Source: a candidate division TA06 bacterium
GTDB lineage: Bacteria; Hydrothermota; DG-26; E44-bin18
DNA: 64,000 bases
NCBI GenBank assembly: GCA_004376575.1
Contig: SOJN01000070.1
Location: forward strand, 21,775 to 85,774
Direction of reading: 5' to 3'
The notes under the pieces are model-generated. The model saw only the letters and a list, made by a program, of their open reading frames with translations. It was not told the DNA's origin and ran no database searches. A program made the translations under genes and the position numbers. Positions 16,529 to 23,696 of the stretch are shown here, piece after piece. The number at the start of each line of letters is the position of its first letter. The stretch's first letter is position 1.

Positions 16529-17593
16529 ATGATCTCAGTTCAAAAAGAAATAGAGAAGTGTTTCAAGTGTGGCATGTGCCGTGCTGTGTGTCCAGTGTTG
16601 GAAGCTGAGAATGTAGAAATAGTGAGTCCGAGGGCGAAGGTGGTCCTGTGTGAAGCAGTGGAGGCTGGTAGGATTGGATTCTCGAAAACAACTCTGGGCA
16701 TTCTGGATATGTGTACCGGTTGCCAGGCATGCAGTTTGAACTGTCCGAGTGGAACCGACCCCTATGCCCTGGCAACTCTTGTCAGATTTGAAAACAAGAG
16801 GGCGAAGCCCGCATTGCTCGAACCTACAGGCCCGGTCTCTTCTCTTCTGGTTCACGTTCTTTCAAATCCGCAGAAGAACCTGGATGGATTGAACAGAAGG
16901 AGACAGCGTGGTTCAGTTCGCGTAGGTTACTTCGTTGGCTGCGTAGAGGCAAACAGGCTCAGGGCGGTCCCGGAAAATGCTCTGACTATTCTGGAAAACC
17001 TTGGGATAACTGTTGGAGTTCCTGAAGACCAGGTATGCTGTGGCTGGCCATACATTCTTGTGGGCAGACTCGATTCAGCAAGGGAACTCGCGCTCAGGAA
17101 CAAGAAGGCCTTTGAAGGTTTTGATGTTGTGCTGGCAAGTTGTCCTCACTGCATCACCACTCTGTCCAGAGAGTACGCATCCTTGCTCGGAATAGGGGCC
17201 TTCGGCAAGGTTGTCAAGGACGTACTTCGTTTTCTTGTGGAGAAAGATTTGGACAGACTGCTCACCTTAGAAGGGAATGCCCCACGGACTCTTTACAGCC
17301 ACCCGTGCCGGATGGGAAGGGGAAAAGACAAGGATATGACTCACATCCTCTTTTTGAGGAAGCATCTGGGCAAGTCCTTAATTGAATTGGATGCCGAGCT
17401 CTGCTGTGGTGCGCCGCTTGAGTTGGTCTCGCCTGCCCTTGGCCGAACCATCTTTGAGAGGAAGATGGACAGAATCACACACTCAGGTAGTTCAGTGGTC
17501 AGGTCGGGGTGCCCTTTCTGCGTCCTGGCTATTGGCTCAGGCTTCGATACTCCGGCAAAACATGTGATGGAAGATATAAGAATAGCGACCTGA
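16529..17593 (+). CDS. GlpC/HdrB-like Fe-S protein with two 4Fe-4S and two CCG motifs
   Basis: 354 aa, cytoplasmic. N-terminal ferredoxin part: CFKCGMCRAVCP and CTGCQACSLNCP (two [4Fe-4S]). C-terminal part: two CCG domains, GYFVGCV...VCCGWP...SCPHC and SHPC...LCCGAP...GCPFC. This is the layout of GlpC/LutA/glycolate-oxidase F subunits and of HdrC-HdrB fused in one chain; the CCG domains bind non-cubane clusters in HdrB. The partner oxidoreductase is not adjacent. It might serve the HdrA-hydrogenase encoded at 56.8 kb, which lacks HdrBC here (inference). No clear SD: the only GGAGG upstream is inside the preceding terminator, so the ATG at 16529 is provisional. Confidence 0.85.
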   Translation: MISVQKEIEKCFKCGMCRAVCPVLEAENVEIVSPRAKVVLCEAVEAGRIGFSKTTLGILDMCTGCQACSLNCPSGTDPYALATLVRFENKRAKPALLEPTGPVSSLLVHVLSNPQKNLDGLNRRRQRGSVRVGYFVGCVEANRLRAVPENALTILENLGITVGVPEDQVCCGWPYILVGRLDSARELALRNKKAFEGFDVVLASCPHCITTLSREYASLLGIGAFGKVVKDVLRFLVEKDLDRLLTLEGNAPRTLYSHPCRMGRGKDKDMTHILFLRKHLGKSLIELDAELCCGAPLELVSPALGRTIFERKMDRITHSGSSVVRSGCPFCVLAIGSGFDTPAKHVMEDIRIAT

Positions 17594-17599
17594 GCCTAG

Positions 17600-17760
17600 C
17601 ATCAAATCACAAATTCCAAGCACCAAATCACAAACAAATCGCAATAACCAAATCTCAAGCTCCAAACTAGAATCGCCCGTTGTCTGGGATTTGGGTCATC
17701 GGTTATTGGTCATTATTTGGAGATTGGAATTTGGTGCCTGGGATTTGCTTTCAGTTTGGG
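17600..17760. repeat. Long imperfect palindrome, CCAAATCTCAAGCTCC family, copy B
   Basis: Inverted relative to copy A; bases 17643-17681 match the complement of 13381-13419 with one mismatch, and the flanks share ACAAATTCCAAG-CACCAAATCACAAA vocabulary. No gene in 17594-17933. Confidence 0.8.
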
Positions 17761-17933
17761 GTTTATAGCGTGTGTCACTTTATTGTGTGTGAGTGTCACA
17801 CTGACTTGCGGTTATCGGTCGGGGCTCATTTCGTTACAGGTGTAAGACTAAGCACACCAATCAGTTCCGGGCACAGATTTTCGTGGATGAGGGCATGAGA
17901 ATTGCTGTAGACAGAAGTGACTGGAGGTACGAA

Positions 17934-18290
17934 ATGAAAGTTCTATTGGAAACAAAGTGTGGTATTTGCGGAAGAAAGAGGTTTGTCAGTCCGGAGGAAC
18001 TGATCCATGAAGATCCCGACCAGAGGGTGAGAACACTCTACTGTATGGCGTGTGCAAACAATCTTAATGCCTGCGACCAATTGAGAGTGCTTGGCGGGCT
18101 GCTTTCCGCAGTGAGCAACAAGCGGAGGCATGTGAGTGCCGCTCTGCACACTGCCAGGATGCTCATGACCAGGCTGGAGAAGAAATATCCCTGGAAACTC
18201 AAGATTTCTGTCATTGCGCAGAAGCCGACCCGAACAAGGAGATGCTCTGCAACCATCTCGATAGGCAATAAGAGGATCATCCACATCTAG
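17934..18290 (+). CDS. Small Cys-rich protein, possible zinc-binding
   Basis: 118 aa, not recognised. The N-terminal half has two CxxC pairs, CGICG and CMAC, about 34 residues apart, a zinc-ribbon-like arrangement; the rest is basic and ends in a short strand (CSATISIGNKRIIHI). The ATG at 17934 is preceded by GGAGG at 17923, which is better than the in-frame start at 17883. Stands alone between two repeat regions. A nucleic-acid-binding role would fit a basic zinc-ribbon protein, but nothing here proves it. Confidence 0.6.
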   Translation: MKVLLETKCGICGRKRFVSPEELIHEDPDQRVRTLYCMACANNLNACDQLRVLGGLLSAVSNKRRHVSAALHTARMLMTRLEKKYPWKLKISVIAQKPTRTRRCSATISIGNKRIIHI

Positions 18291-18567
18291 GGAGCTGCAG
18301 ACCTGGTTGATGATAGAGAATTCGCTGATTCGGCCGGGCTTTGCGTGGGACTCCGCGAGGAAATGCGCTCCCTTGGACTACACCCGAAATTACGAAATTG
18401 AAGACCTTGCCTACCCACTCGAAAATCGACCCGCCTACGTCCTACGTGACTTCGGCGGCAACCCCCACAATGACACTCCTTTTCTTTTGTGATGGGATTT
18501 AGGGAGAAGCAGATTCTTCGTCGCCTTCGGTTCCTTCAGAATAACAATTGTTAATTTGTCATCCTGG

Positions 18568-18642
18568 GCGAATGCGAAGGATCCGCTTTTGGGGTTTGGC
18601 TGTATAGCCATTAGCGATAAGCGCTCAAAAGGCAGATTCTTC
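18568..18642 (+). repeat. 75-base direct repeat, copy 1
   Basis: From GCGAATGCGAAGG to GCAGATTCTTC, containing GGGTTTGGCTGTATAGCC. The copy at 18760-18834 differs at three positions. The ends (GGATCCGC...GCAGATTC) are weakly inverted. Confidence 0.85.
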
Positions 18643-18759
18643 CCCCCTTCGCCTAATCGGCTTCCCGCCTCCGCTGTCCCTAGCTCCGACGGGCTTGCGC
18701 AGCCCGACGAAGCCACTTGGGCGTAGTCGGGTCATCCTGCCTGTCCCGTTCCACGGGGA

Positions 18760-18834
18760 GCGAATGCGAAGGATCTGCTTTTGGGGTTTGGCTGTATAGC
18801 CATTAGCGATAAGCGTTCAAAAAGCAGATTCTTC
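18760..18834 (+). repeat. 75-base direct repeat, copy 2
   Basis: Second copy of the element at 18568-18642, 117 bases after its end, with three mismatches. It is followed by a perfect CGTCGGC/GCCGACG hairpin (18853-18870). Confidence 0.85.
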
Positions 18835-18884
18835 GTCGCCACACTTCTCCTCCGTCGGCTCGGGCCGACGAAGGATCAAAAATG

Positions 18885-18915
18885 CCCCGTGTACCTCGCT
18901 TCGCGAGAAACGGGG
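18885..18915. repeat. 31-base CCCCGTGT...ACGGGG palindromic element
   Basis: CCCCGTGTACCTCGC ending in GCGAGAAACGGGG; one of five copies in the window (7865, 18885, 30836, 39807, 63823), all 31 bases long. Confidence 0.85.
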
Positions 18916-19203
18916 CAGGGCTCGTCTTTTCTCTGGAAAAGCCGGGCCTTTTTGACTCCAGAATCTGCGCTGAGGAGATCCTTCGACTTTGTCCTTTGAT
19001 GAATCTCCCCGCGACTTGGGTCGCGGTAACATAATGTAGCCCCCAAGTCATGCCTTGTTGCAGGCTAAGCCATGTACACCAGACAGTGACAGTTTGTGCC
19101 TTCCTATGCTGTTGTAAAATAGAGACTTAGACAGGTGGCTAATTCGGGTTGGCGGCACGGAATTTGCTTTACTATGGTAGCGGACAGAAAAGGAGGATCG
19201 CCT

Positions 19204-19224
19204 ATGGAGACTGGACTGGCCTAG
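19204..19224 (+). other. Leader-like mini-ORF (METGLA) with strong SD
   Basis: ATG-GAG-ACT-GGA-CTG-GCC-TAG behind AAGGAGG at 19190-19196, spacing 7. A terminator hairpin follows 30 bases later (19254). This is the layout of a leader peptide or of an sRNA with a short ORF, but no biosynthetic gene follows. No convincing promoter: TTGGCG at 19149 with TATGGT is weak. Confidence 0.35.
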
Positions 19225-19253
19225 AAGCTTCACTTGACAACCTCTAACCTCTT

Positions 19254-19302
19254 GGGAACCTGCGGATCGAGACAATGGCTGTGACCGCAGGTTCTCTTTT
19301 TT
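19254..19302 (+). terminator. Strong rho-independent terminator, orphan
   Basis: 12-pair stem GGGAACCTGCGG/CCGCAGGTTCTC (one G-U), 19-base loop, then six T. No gene ends nearby except the 6-codon ORF at 19204, so a short non-coding transcript is likely to end here. Confidence 0.75.
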
Positions 19303-19324
19303 CCCCTGCGGGCTTAAACCCTGT

Positions 19325-19579
19325 AACCACAGATTAGCACGGATTTTCACAAGATTATTTTTCTGGTTCGGTTTCAGCTTGGAAGACGTGTTTGAATCTG
19401 TGTTAATCTCGTGTAATCTCGTGGTTTCAGGTTTTCAATTTTGTAATTTCGGAACCACAGATTTCACAGATTACCACAAGATTATTCTTCTGGTTTGCGT
19501 TTAGCCATGAATATATAGTTTGAATCTGTGTTAATCTCGTGTAATCTCGTGGTTTCAGGTTTTCAATTTTGTAATTTCG
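19325..19579. repeat. Tandem pair of ~126-base CCACAGATTA palindromic repeats
   Basis: Copies at 19325-19450 and 19452-19579. Each starts AACCACAGATT, has a central variable part, then TGAATCTGTGTTAATCTCG, TGTAATCTCGTGG and TTTTCAATTTTGTAATTTCG. The halves are imperfectly inverted. Related copies lie at 44580-44690 (inverted) and 10551-10574 (fragment). The remaining bases of 18291-19690 hold no supported gene. Confidence 0.8.
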
Positions 19580-19695
19580 TCTTTCGTGTCGTGCAATCTC
19601 ATGGTTCATCATTTCTCAACCCTGCAAGAGGAGACGGTTTAGGATTGCATTCCAGGTTGGAGATGATTAGAATCCGTTGAGATCATAATCGCGGA

Positions 19696-20070
19696 ATGCT
19701 TATGGATACTTCGAGATTTCTTAAGCTGGTTCAAGAGGCAATGGAAGAGCTGCCGGATGAGTTCAGGCAAGCGCTCAAGTACATTCACGTGGATGTTGAA
19801 GATTGGCCTGACCCTGAGCTGCTGGAGAGGTTGGGCTATGGCAAAGGAGCCCTGCTTCTGGGCTTATATCATGGGGTTCCTTTGACAAAGCGGAGAGGAT
19901 GGTCTCTTCCAGGAATGCCTGATAGAATAGTCATATACAAGGGTCCAATTGAGAAGGTCTGCTCAAGTGATGAGGAGATAAAGGAGAAAGTGCGTACTAC
20001 TGTCTTGCATGAGATTGGCCACCTCTTTGGCCTTGATGATCAGAAATTGAAGGAGGATGGGTACGGTTGA
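19696..20070 (+). CDS. Minimal zincin metallopeptidase family protein
   Basis: 124 aa. Contains HEIGHLFGLDD near residue 110, the extended HExxHxxGxxD zinc motif of metzincin-like proteins; the whole protein matches the small possible zinc metallopeptidase family PF06262 (DUF1025). The expected N-terminal acidic helix (FLKLVQEAMEELPDEF) and GLYHGVPLTKR strand are there. Two Met starts (19696, 19702) are equally possible. Substrate is unknown in this family. Confidence 0.85.
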   Translation: MLMDTSRFLKLVQEAMEELPDEFRQALKYIHVDVEDWPDPELLERLGYGKGALLLGLYHGVPLTKRRGWSLPGMPDRIVIYKGPIEKVCSSDEEIKEKVRTTVLHEIGHLFGLDDQKLKEDGYG

Positions 20071-20152
20071 CTTTTCTACATTTTGCTCTGAGGCGCAAAT
20101 AGACACAGCCTTCTGCTCGACTACTGACTGCAGACCTCCAACTACTAGCTCC

Positions 20153-20211
20153 GAAGTACGAAGTCCAAATTGCTAAGTACGAAACAGCACCTATGTTTTA
20201 CTTCGTACTTC
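20153..20211. repeat. Inverted repeat GAAGTACGAAGT / ACTTCGTACTTC
   Basis: Perfect 12-base arms at 20153-20164 and 20200-20211, 35 bases apart. The right arm lies inside the 3' end of the arsenite transporter gene and encodes part of its last residues, so the element probably inserted at the gene end or serves as a bidirectional stop for the convergent genes. Confidence 0.65.
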
Positions 20212-21270
20212 GTACTCTGCACCTTGTACTTCATTTTGAAAGATGAATCTGGTCTTCTTGCACAGCCACACTAAGAAAAGCATGATTGGCACTTCTGTCA
20301 GTACCCCAACTACTGTGGCCAGCGCGGCACCTGAGTTGGCGCCGAACAGAGTTATCGCTACCGCAATTGCCACCTCGAAGTGATTGCTGCCTGCGATAAT
20401 TGCAGTGGGAGCCGCGTCCTCATATCTCAGACGGATTATCTTTGCAACGCCGTAAGTGAGAGCAAATACTACAAGTATGTTCACAAAAATTGCCACTGTT
20501 ATCATGGCAATTATTGCCGGCAGCTTTACTATGACATAACCCTGAAGGCTGAAGAGCACTACCAAAGTCACAAGAAGTGCTACGATGGCAACTGTCCTCA
20601 GAGGTGCCACGAGTCTCCCTTCAAACCAGGTTAGGCCTTTTCTCTTTATGGCCAGAGTCCTTGTCACATATCCTGCTGCCAGGGGCAGACAGATGTATAT
20701 CAACACCGAGAAAGCGATTGTGCCCCACGGAATTCTAATGCCGGAAAGTCCAAGCAGAAGACCCGCGAGCGGCGCATACAGGAAGATCATGGTGAGCGAG
20801 TTGACGGCGCACATCACCAGAGTGTGTCCCATATTCCCTTCTGCCAGATAGGACCACATGAGAACCATTGCGGTACATGGTGCCACTCCGAGGAGAATCA
20901 TGCCCGCCCGGTATTGCAGGGCGTCATCATATGGGATAAACCTCTTGAAGACGACGGCCATGAATAACCAGGCAAGGAAGGCCATGGTGAAAGGTTTTAT
21001 GCCCCAGTTCGAGATCAAAGTGGCAGCAATCGGTTTGGGTGTTCTTCCTGCCTTCACCACTCTCTTGAAATCTATCTGCACCATTATGGGGTATATCATC
21101 CAGAAAAGGCAGAAGGCAACCGGGATGGAAACACGGGCAACTTCCATTCTGGACAGGACATCCGAGATCTGAGGCAACAGCCTGCCCATCGCGATGCCCG
21201 CGGTGATGCACAACAACACCCATACGGTCAGAAATCTCTCCCACACACCGAGTTTACGTTTCTTTTCCAT
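20191..21270 (-). CDS. acr3: Arsenite efflux permease, ACR3 family
   Basis: 359 aa with ten hydrophobic segments, an inner-membrane As(III) exporter driven by proton motive force. The family hallmark GVAPCTAMVLMWS, including the essential Cys, is at about residue 130; VAIAVAITLFGANSGAALATVVG is the conserved late helix (here in two runs). It lies 11 bases downstream of an arsR on the same strand and is transcribed with it from the promoter at 21653-21680. The C-terminal ten residues are encoded in a palindromic repeat and are probably not original. Confidence 0.95.
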   Translation of the reverse strand: MEKKRKLGVWERFLTVWVLLCITAGIAMGRLLPQISDVLSRMEVARVSIPVAFCLFWMIYPIMVQIDFKRVVKAGRTPKPIAATLISNWGIKPFTMAFLAWLFMAVVFKRFIPYDDALQYRAGMILLGVAPCTAMVLMWSYLAEGNMGHTLVMCAVNSLTMIFLYAPLAGLLLGLSGIRIPWGTIAFSVLIYICLPLAAGYVTRTLAIKRKGLTWFEGRLVAPLRTVAIVALLVTLVVLFSLQGYVIVKLPAIIAMITVAIFVNILVVFALTYGVAKIIRLRYEDAAPTAIIAGSNHFEVAIAVAITLFGANSGAALATVVGVLTEVPIMLFLVWLCKKTRFIFQNEVQGAEYEVRSKT

Positions 21271-21281
21271 CGTTTATCCTC

Positions 21282-21617
21282 TCAGCACGCGTGCGTCTTA
21301 GAGGCTCTAACGAGTTTCTTGAGATCAGCTCTAAGTAGACTGTTCTGGTTTCGGGAAAGCCTCACCGCCTTGAGCAATTGCCTGTGGACGGCATTCCTTG
21401 GACTCGTGAGGGAGTAGTAGATCCAGAGCCGCTTACGTTTGTGTTTCACCAGGCCGGCATTCTTAAGATATGTAAGGTGTCTTGAAGACTTTGATTGAGT
21501 CGCACCCAGGATCTGCATCACCTCACAGACGCATAACTCTCCTTCGAGCAGAAGGTTGACTATCCTCAGCCTTGTCCTGTCTGAGAGGGCCTTGAACATA
21601 GAGAGGGTCTGTTCCAA
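21282..21617 (-). CDS. arsR: ArsR-family arsenical-responsive repressor
   Basis: About 111 aa. ELCVCEVM carries the Cys-x-Cys As(III) site of classical ArsR, followed by the recognition helix TQSKSSRHLTYLKNAGL. The frame is open to 21686, but the promoter (-35 21675-21680, -10 21653-21658) places the transcript start near 21646, so the translated start must lie further in; TTG at 21617 has AGGGGA 6 bases upstream and aligns with the start of the divergent paralog (MEQTLSMFKALS versus MEKTLRLFKALS). It should repress itself and acr3, and perhaps the divergent operon too. Confidence 0.9.
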   Translation of the reverse strand: MEQTLSMFKALSDRTRLRIVNLLLEGELCVCEVMQILGATQSKSSRHLTYLKNAGLVKHKRKRLWIYYSLTSPRNAVHRQLLKAVRLSRNQNSLLRADLKKLVRASKTHAC

Positions 21618-21637
21618 TGACTTTCCCCTTTTACCGT

Positions 21638-21657
21638 ATATCCGCATAAACGAATAT
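21638..21657. promoter_or_regulatory. ArsR-type operator ATATCCG-N6-CGAATAT
   Basis: 7-6-7 dyad (one mismatch between arms) overlapping the -10 box of the leftward arsR promoter; spacing is identical to the dyad at 8198-8217. Confidence 0.7.
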
Positions 21658-21680
21658 AGGCGTTCCTCTCGTTTTGTCAA
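21653..21680 (-). promoter_or_regulatory. Leftward promoter of arsR-acr3
   Basis: On the minus strand TTGACA (21680-21675), 16-base spacer, TATATT (21658-21653). Confidence 0.8.
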
Positions 21681-21724
21681 GACCAAAGTACAGCTTCAGT
21701 TTCACGGATGGCCTGCTTTCGTCC

Positions 21725-21753
21725 TTGACAAAAACGTGGGACCCGTGTATGTT
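21725..21753 (+). promoter_or_regulatory. Rightward promoter of arsR-arsP operon
   Basis: TTGACA at 21725-21730, 17-base spacer, TATGTT at 21748-21753. The two divergent -35 boxes are 44 bases apart. Confidence 0.8.
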
Positions 21754-21755
21754 AC

Positions 21756-21779
21756 ATGCGGATATGCGCATATAAGCAT
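21756..21779. promoter_or_regulatory. Palindromic operator ATGC-NN-ATATGCGCATAT-NN-GCAT
   Basis: A 12-base perfect palindrome (21762-21773) flanked symmetrically by ATGC and GCAT. It lies just after the -10 box, over the predicted transcript start. Confidence 0.75.
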
Positions 21780-21791
21780 AAAGGAGGAGGC

Positions 21792-22151
21792 GTGGAAAAG
21801 ACTCTGAGACTCTTCAAAGCCCTCTCGGGCGAGACCCGTTTGAGGGTTGTCAGGCTGCTTCAGCACAGGGACAACCTCTGCGTGTGTGAGATAATGCAGG
21901 CGCTCGACATATCCCAGACCAGGGCATCCAGGAATTTGGGCATATTGAAGGAGGCAGGCCTGGTGTCGAGCAGGAGAGCGGGTTTGTGGGTTGAGTATTA
22001 CTTGGACAAAAACGGGATGGGCGCAAATGCAAAAGCTCTGCTCAAGGTTCTGTCCGGCTGGGCCGATAAATCAGGCGTGCTCAAGAAAGACCGAAAGAGG
22101 TTGGCAACCTCATGTCGAGTCGGTCCAAAGGCAGTAGGAAGATGCAGGTGA
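21792..22151 (+). CDS. arsR: ArsR-family arsenical-responsive repressor (paralog)
   Basis: 119 aa. NLCVCEIMQAL has the Cys-x-Cys metalloid site and ISQTRASRNLGILKEAGLV the recognition helix. The frame opens at 21756, but that ATG sits in the operator at the transcript start; GTG at 21792 follows AAGGAGGAGG directly and is preferred. A longer C-terminal tail (KKDRKRLATSCRVG...GRC) adds two more Cys. First gene of the rightward redox/efflux operon; arsP follows after 7 bases. Confidence 0.9.
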   Translation: MEKTLRLFKALSGETRLRVVRLLQHRDNLCVCEIMQALDISQTRASRNLGILKEAGLVSSRRAGLWVEYYLDKNGMGANAKALLKVLSGWADKSGVLKKDRKRLATSCRVGPKAVGRCR

Positions 22152-22158
22152 CCTGAGG

Positions 22159-23349
22159 ATGCGTGAATACTGGAAATTTATCCTGATCGTTCTTGTATTT
22201 CTTGCGGCCTATCTCATGCCGCTGGCCAGTTCCCGATTCCACAGTGCAATATATGAGGCGTTGGTGATGGTTCAGGAGTATGCTCGGGAGCATGTGCTCT
22301 TCTGCCTTGTCCCAGCCTTTTTCATAGCTGGCGCGATAGCGGTTTTTGTTTCGCAAGCGGCTGTTATCAAGTACTTTGGCGCTAAAGCGAAGAAATGGTT
22401 ATCCTATAGTGTGGCGTCTGTGTCTGGAGCGATTCTTGCGGTCTGCTCTTGCACCGTCTTGCCTCTTTTTGCGGGGATATACAAGAGGGGAGCAGGCATC
22501 GGACCTGCTACCGCCTTCCTGTATTCCGGCCCTGCGATAAATGTCCTTGCCATTATCTTGACGGCACGGGTTCTCGGGTGGCAGCTTGGCCTGGCCAGAG
22601 CGGTAGGGGCTGTTTTTTTCGCGGTCGTGATTGGGTTACTTATGGCGCTCATATTCAGAAAGGAAGACCGTGAAAGAAGTGCGACTGGTTTTGACCAGGA
22701 CGAGGAAACAAGGCAGAGTCCCATTCAGAGCCTGATCTATTTCCTGACTCTGGTCTTGATACTCATCTTTGCCGCATGGGCCAGGCCGAAGGAGCCTGCC
22801 GGGCTCTGGTGGGGGGTCTACCGTATCCACTGGTATCTCGTGGCGGCCCTGCTTGTGGCTCTTGGTTTTGAACTTGTGAGGTGGTTTAGGAAAGCTGAAC
22901 TCCGGCAGTGGGTGGATTCCACATGGGGTTTCTCTAAACAGATACTCCCTCTTCTTTTTGCTGGCGTGCTTGTAGCAGGTTTCCTGATGGGAATGCCAGG
23001 TTCTGACAGAGGTATTATCCCTTCACGCTACATCACAACCCTAGTTGGTGGAAACTCGTTGTTGTCGAATTTCACAGCCTCAGTGATCGGGGCCCTTATG
23101 TACTTCGCTACTCTCACTGAGGTGCCGATCCTTCAGGGACTGCTGGGCAGCGGGATGGGTTATGGGCCGGCACTGGCTCTTCTCCTCGCGGGACCGGCAC
23201 TGAGCCTTCCCAACATGTTTGTCATACGTAGTGTTCTTGGGTCGAAAAAGACGCTTGTATACATACTACTGGTGGTAATTATGGCCACAATCACGGGTCT
23301 TATCTTTGGGTCCATGATGGAAGGGGGGGCAAAAATATGGCCTGGTTAG
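22159..23349 (+). CDS. arsP: ArsP/DUF318-family permease
   Basis: 396 aa, about ten membrane segments, family PF03773. The hallmark block is AVCSCTVLPLFAGIYKRGAG followed by GPATAFLYSGPAINVLAI; the CSC cysteines are those linked to organoarsenical recognition in ArsP. The second half repeats the pattern (ATLTEVPILQGLLGSGMG, ALLLAGPALSLPN). ArsP proteins export trivalent organoarsenicals; other family members are of unknown substrate, so methylarsenite is likely but not proven. It overlaps the ferredoxin gene by 13 bases. Confidence 0.88.
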   Translation: MREYWKFILIVLVFLAAYLMPLASSRFHSAIYEALVMVQEYAREHVLFCLVPAFFIAGAIAVFVSQAAVIKYFGAKAKKWLSYSVASVSGAILAVCSCTVLPLFAGIYKRGAGIGPATAFLYSGPAINVLAIILTARVLGWQLGLARAVGAVFFAVVIGLLMALIFRKEDRERSATGFDQDEETRQSPIQSLIYFLTLVLILIFAAWARPKEPAGLWWGVYRIHWYLVAALLVALGFELVRWFRKAELRQWVDSTWGFSKQILPLLFAGVLVAGFLMGMPGSDRGIIPSRYITTLVGGNSLLSNFTASVIGALMYFATLTEVPILQGLLGSGMGYGPALALLLAGPALSLPNMFVIRSVLGSKKTLVYILLVVIMATITGLIFGSMMEGGAKIWPG

Positions 23350-23669
23350 TGGGTTATCCCAGGGACAAGATAGATTGGTATCCCGCAATTGATTCAGAAA
23401 AGTGTGTTCAATGTGGGGTGTGTATGAATTGCGGCAAGAAAGTATACGACTGGACCGATAAGGGGGCTGTTGTCGCGCGACCATACCAATGCGTGGTAGG
23501 ATGCTCGACCTGCGCAAATCTATGCCAGGGAGAGGCCATTTCTTTTCCGAACATAGAAGGGATACGGGAGATCTATAGAAGAGAGCGCATCTGGAAAAAG
23601 ATCAAGAAGCATTTAACTGCACAGGGCAAACTGGAAGTCAAAGAAAGACAGCAGAATAACGGGGAATAA
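23337..23669 (+). CDS. Ferredoxin-like protein in arsenic operon
   Basis: 110 aa. Cys-rich: CVQCGVCMNCGKKVY, then CVVGCSTCANLCQGEAI, giving at least eight Cys in two clusters close to a 2[4Fe-4S] ferredoxin, though the first lacks the usual CxxxCP ending. A basic C-terminal helix (RRERIWKKIKKHL) follows. Overlap with arsP suggests electron delivery to, or docking at, the membrane permease or a reductase in this operon (inference). Confidence 0.8.
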   Translation: MAWLVGYPRDKIDWYPAIDSEKCVQCGVCMNCGKKVYDWTDKGAVVARPYQCVVGCSTCANLCQGEAISFPNIEGIREIYRRERIWKKIKKHLTAQGKLEVKERQQNNGE

Positions 23670-23696
23670 GGTGCAAGTCACCCGGGCGAATGTGTA

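Noticed and set aside
13322..17760. Composite transposon bounded by the inverted AT-rich palindromes
   Set aside because: No transposase between them and related elements occur singly elsewhere; treated as repeats only.
18291..19051. Several 60-93 codon frames on both strands
   Set aside because: All are made of repeat sequence (75-base duplication, 31-base palindrome); no SD and no family resemblance.
18568..19579. CRISPR array from clustered direct repeats
   Set aside because: Only pairs of 75- and ~126-base units, no regular short repeats with unique spacers and no cas genes.
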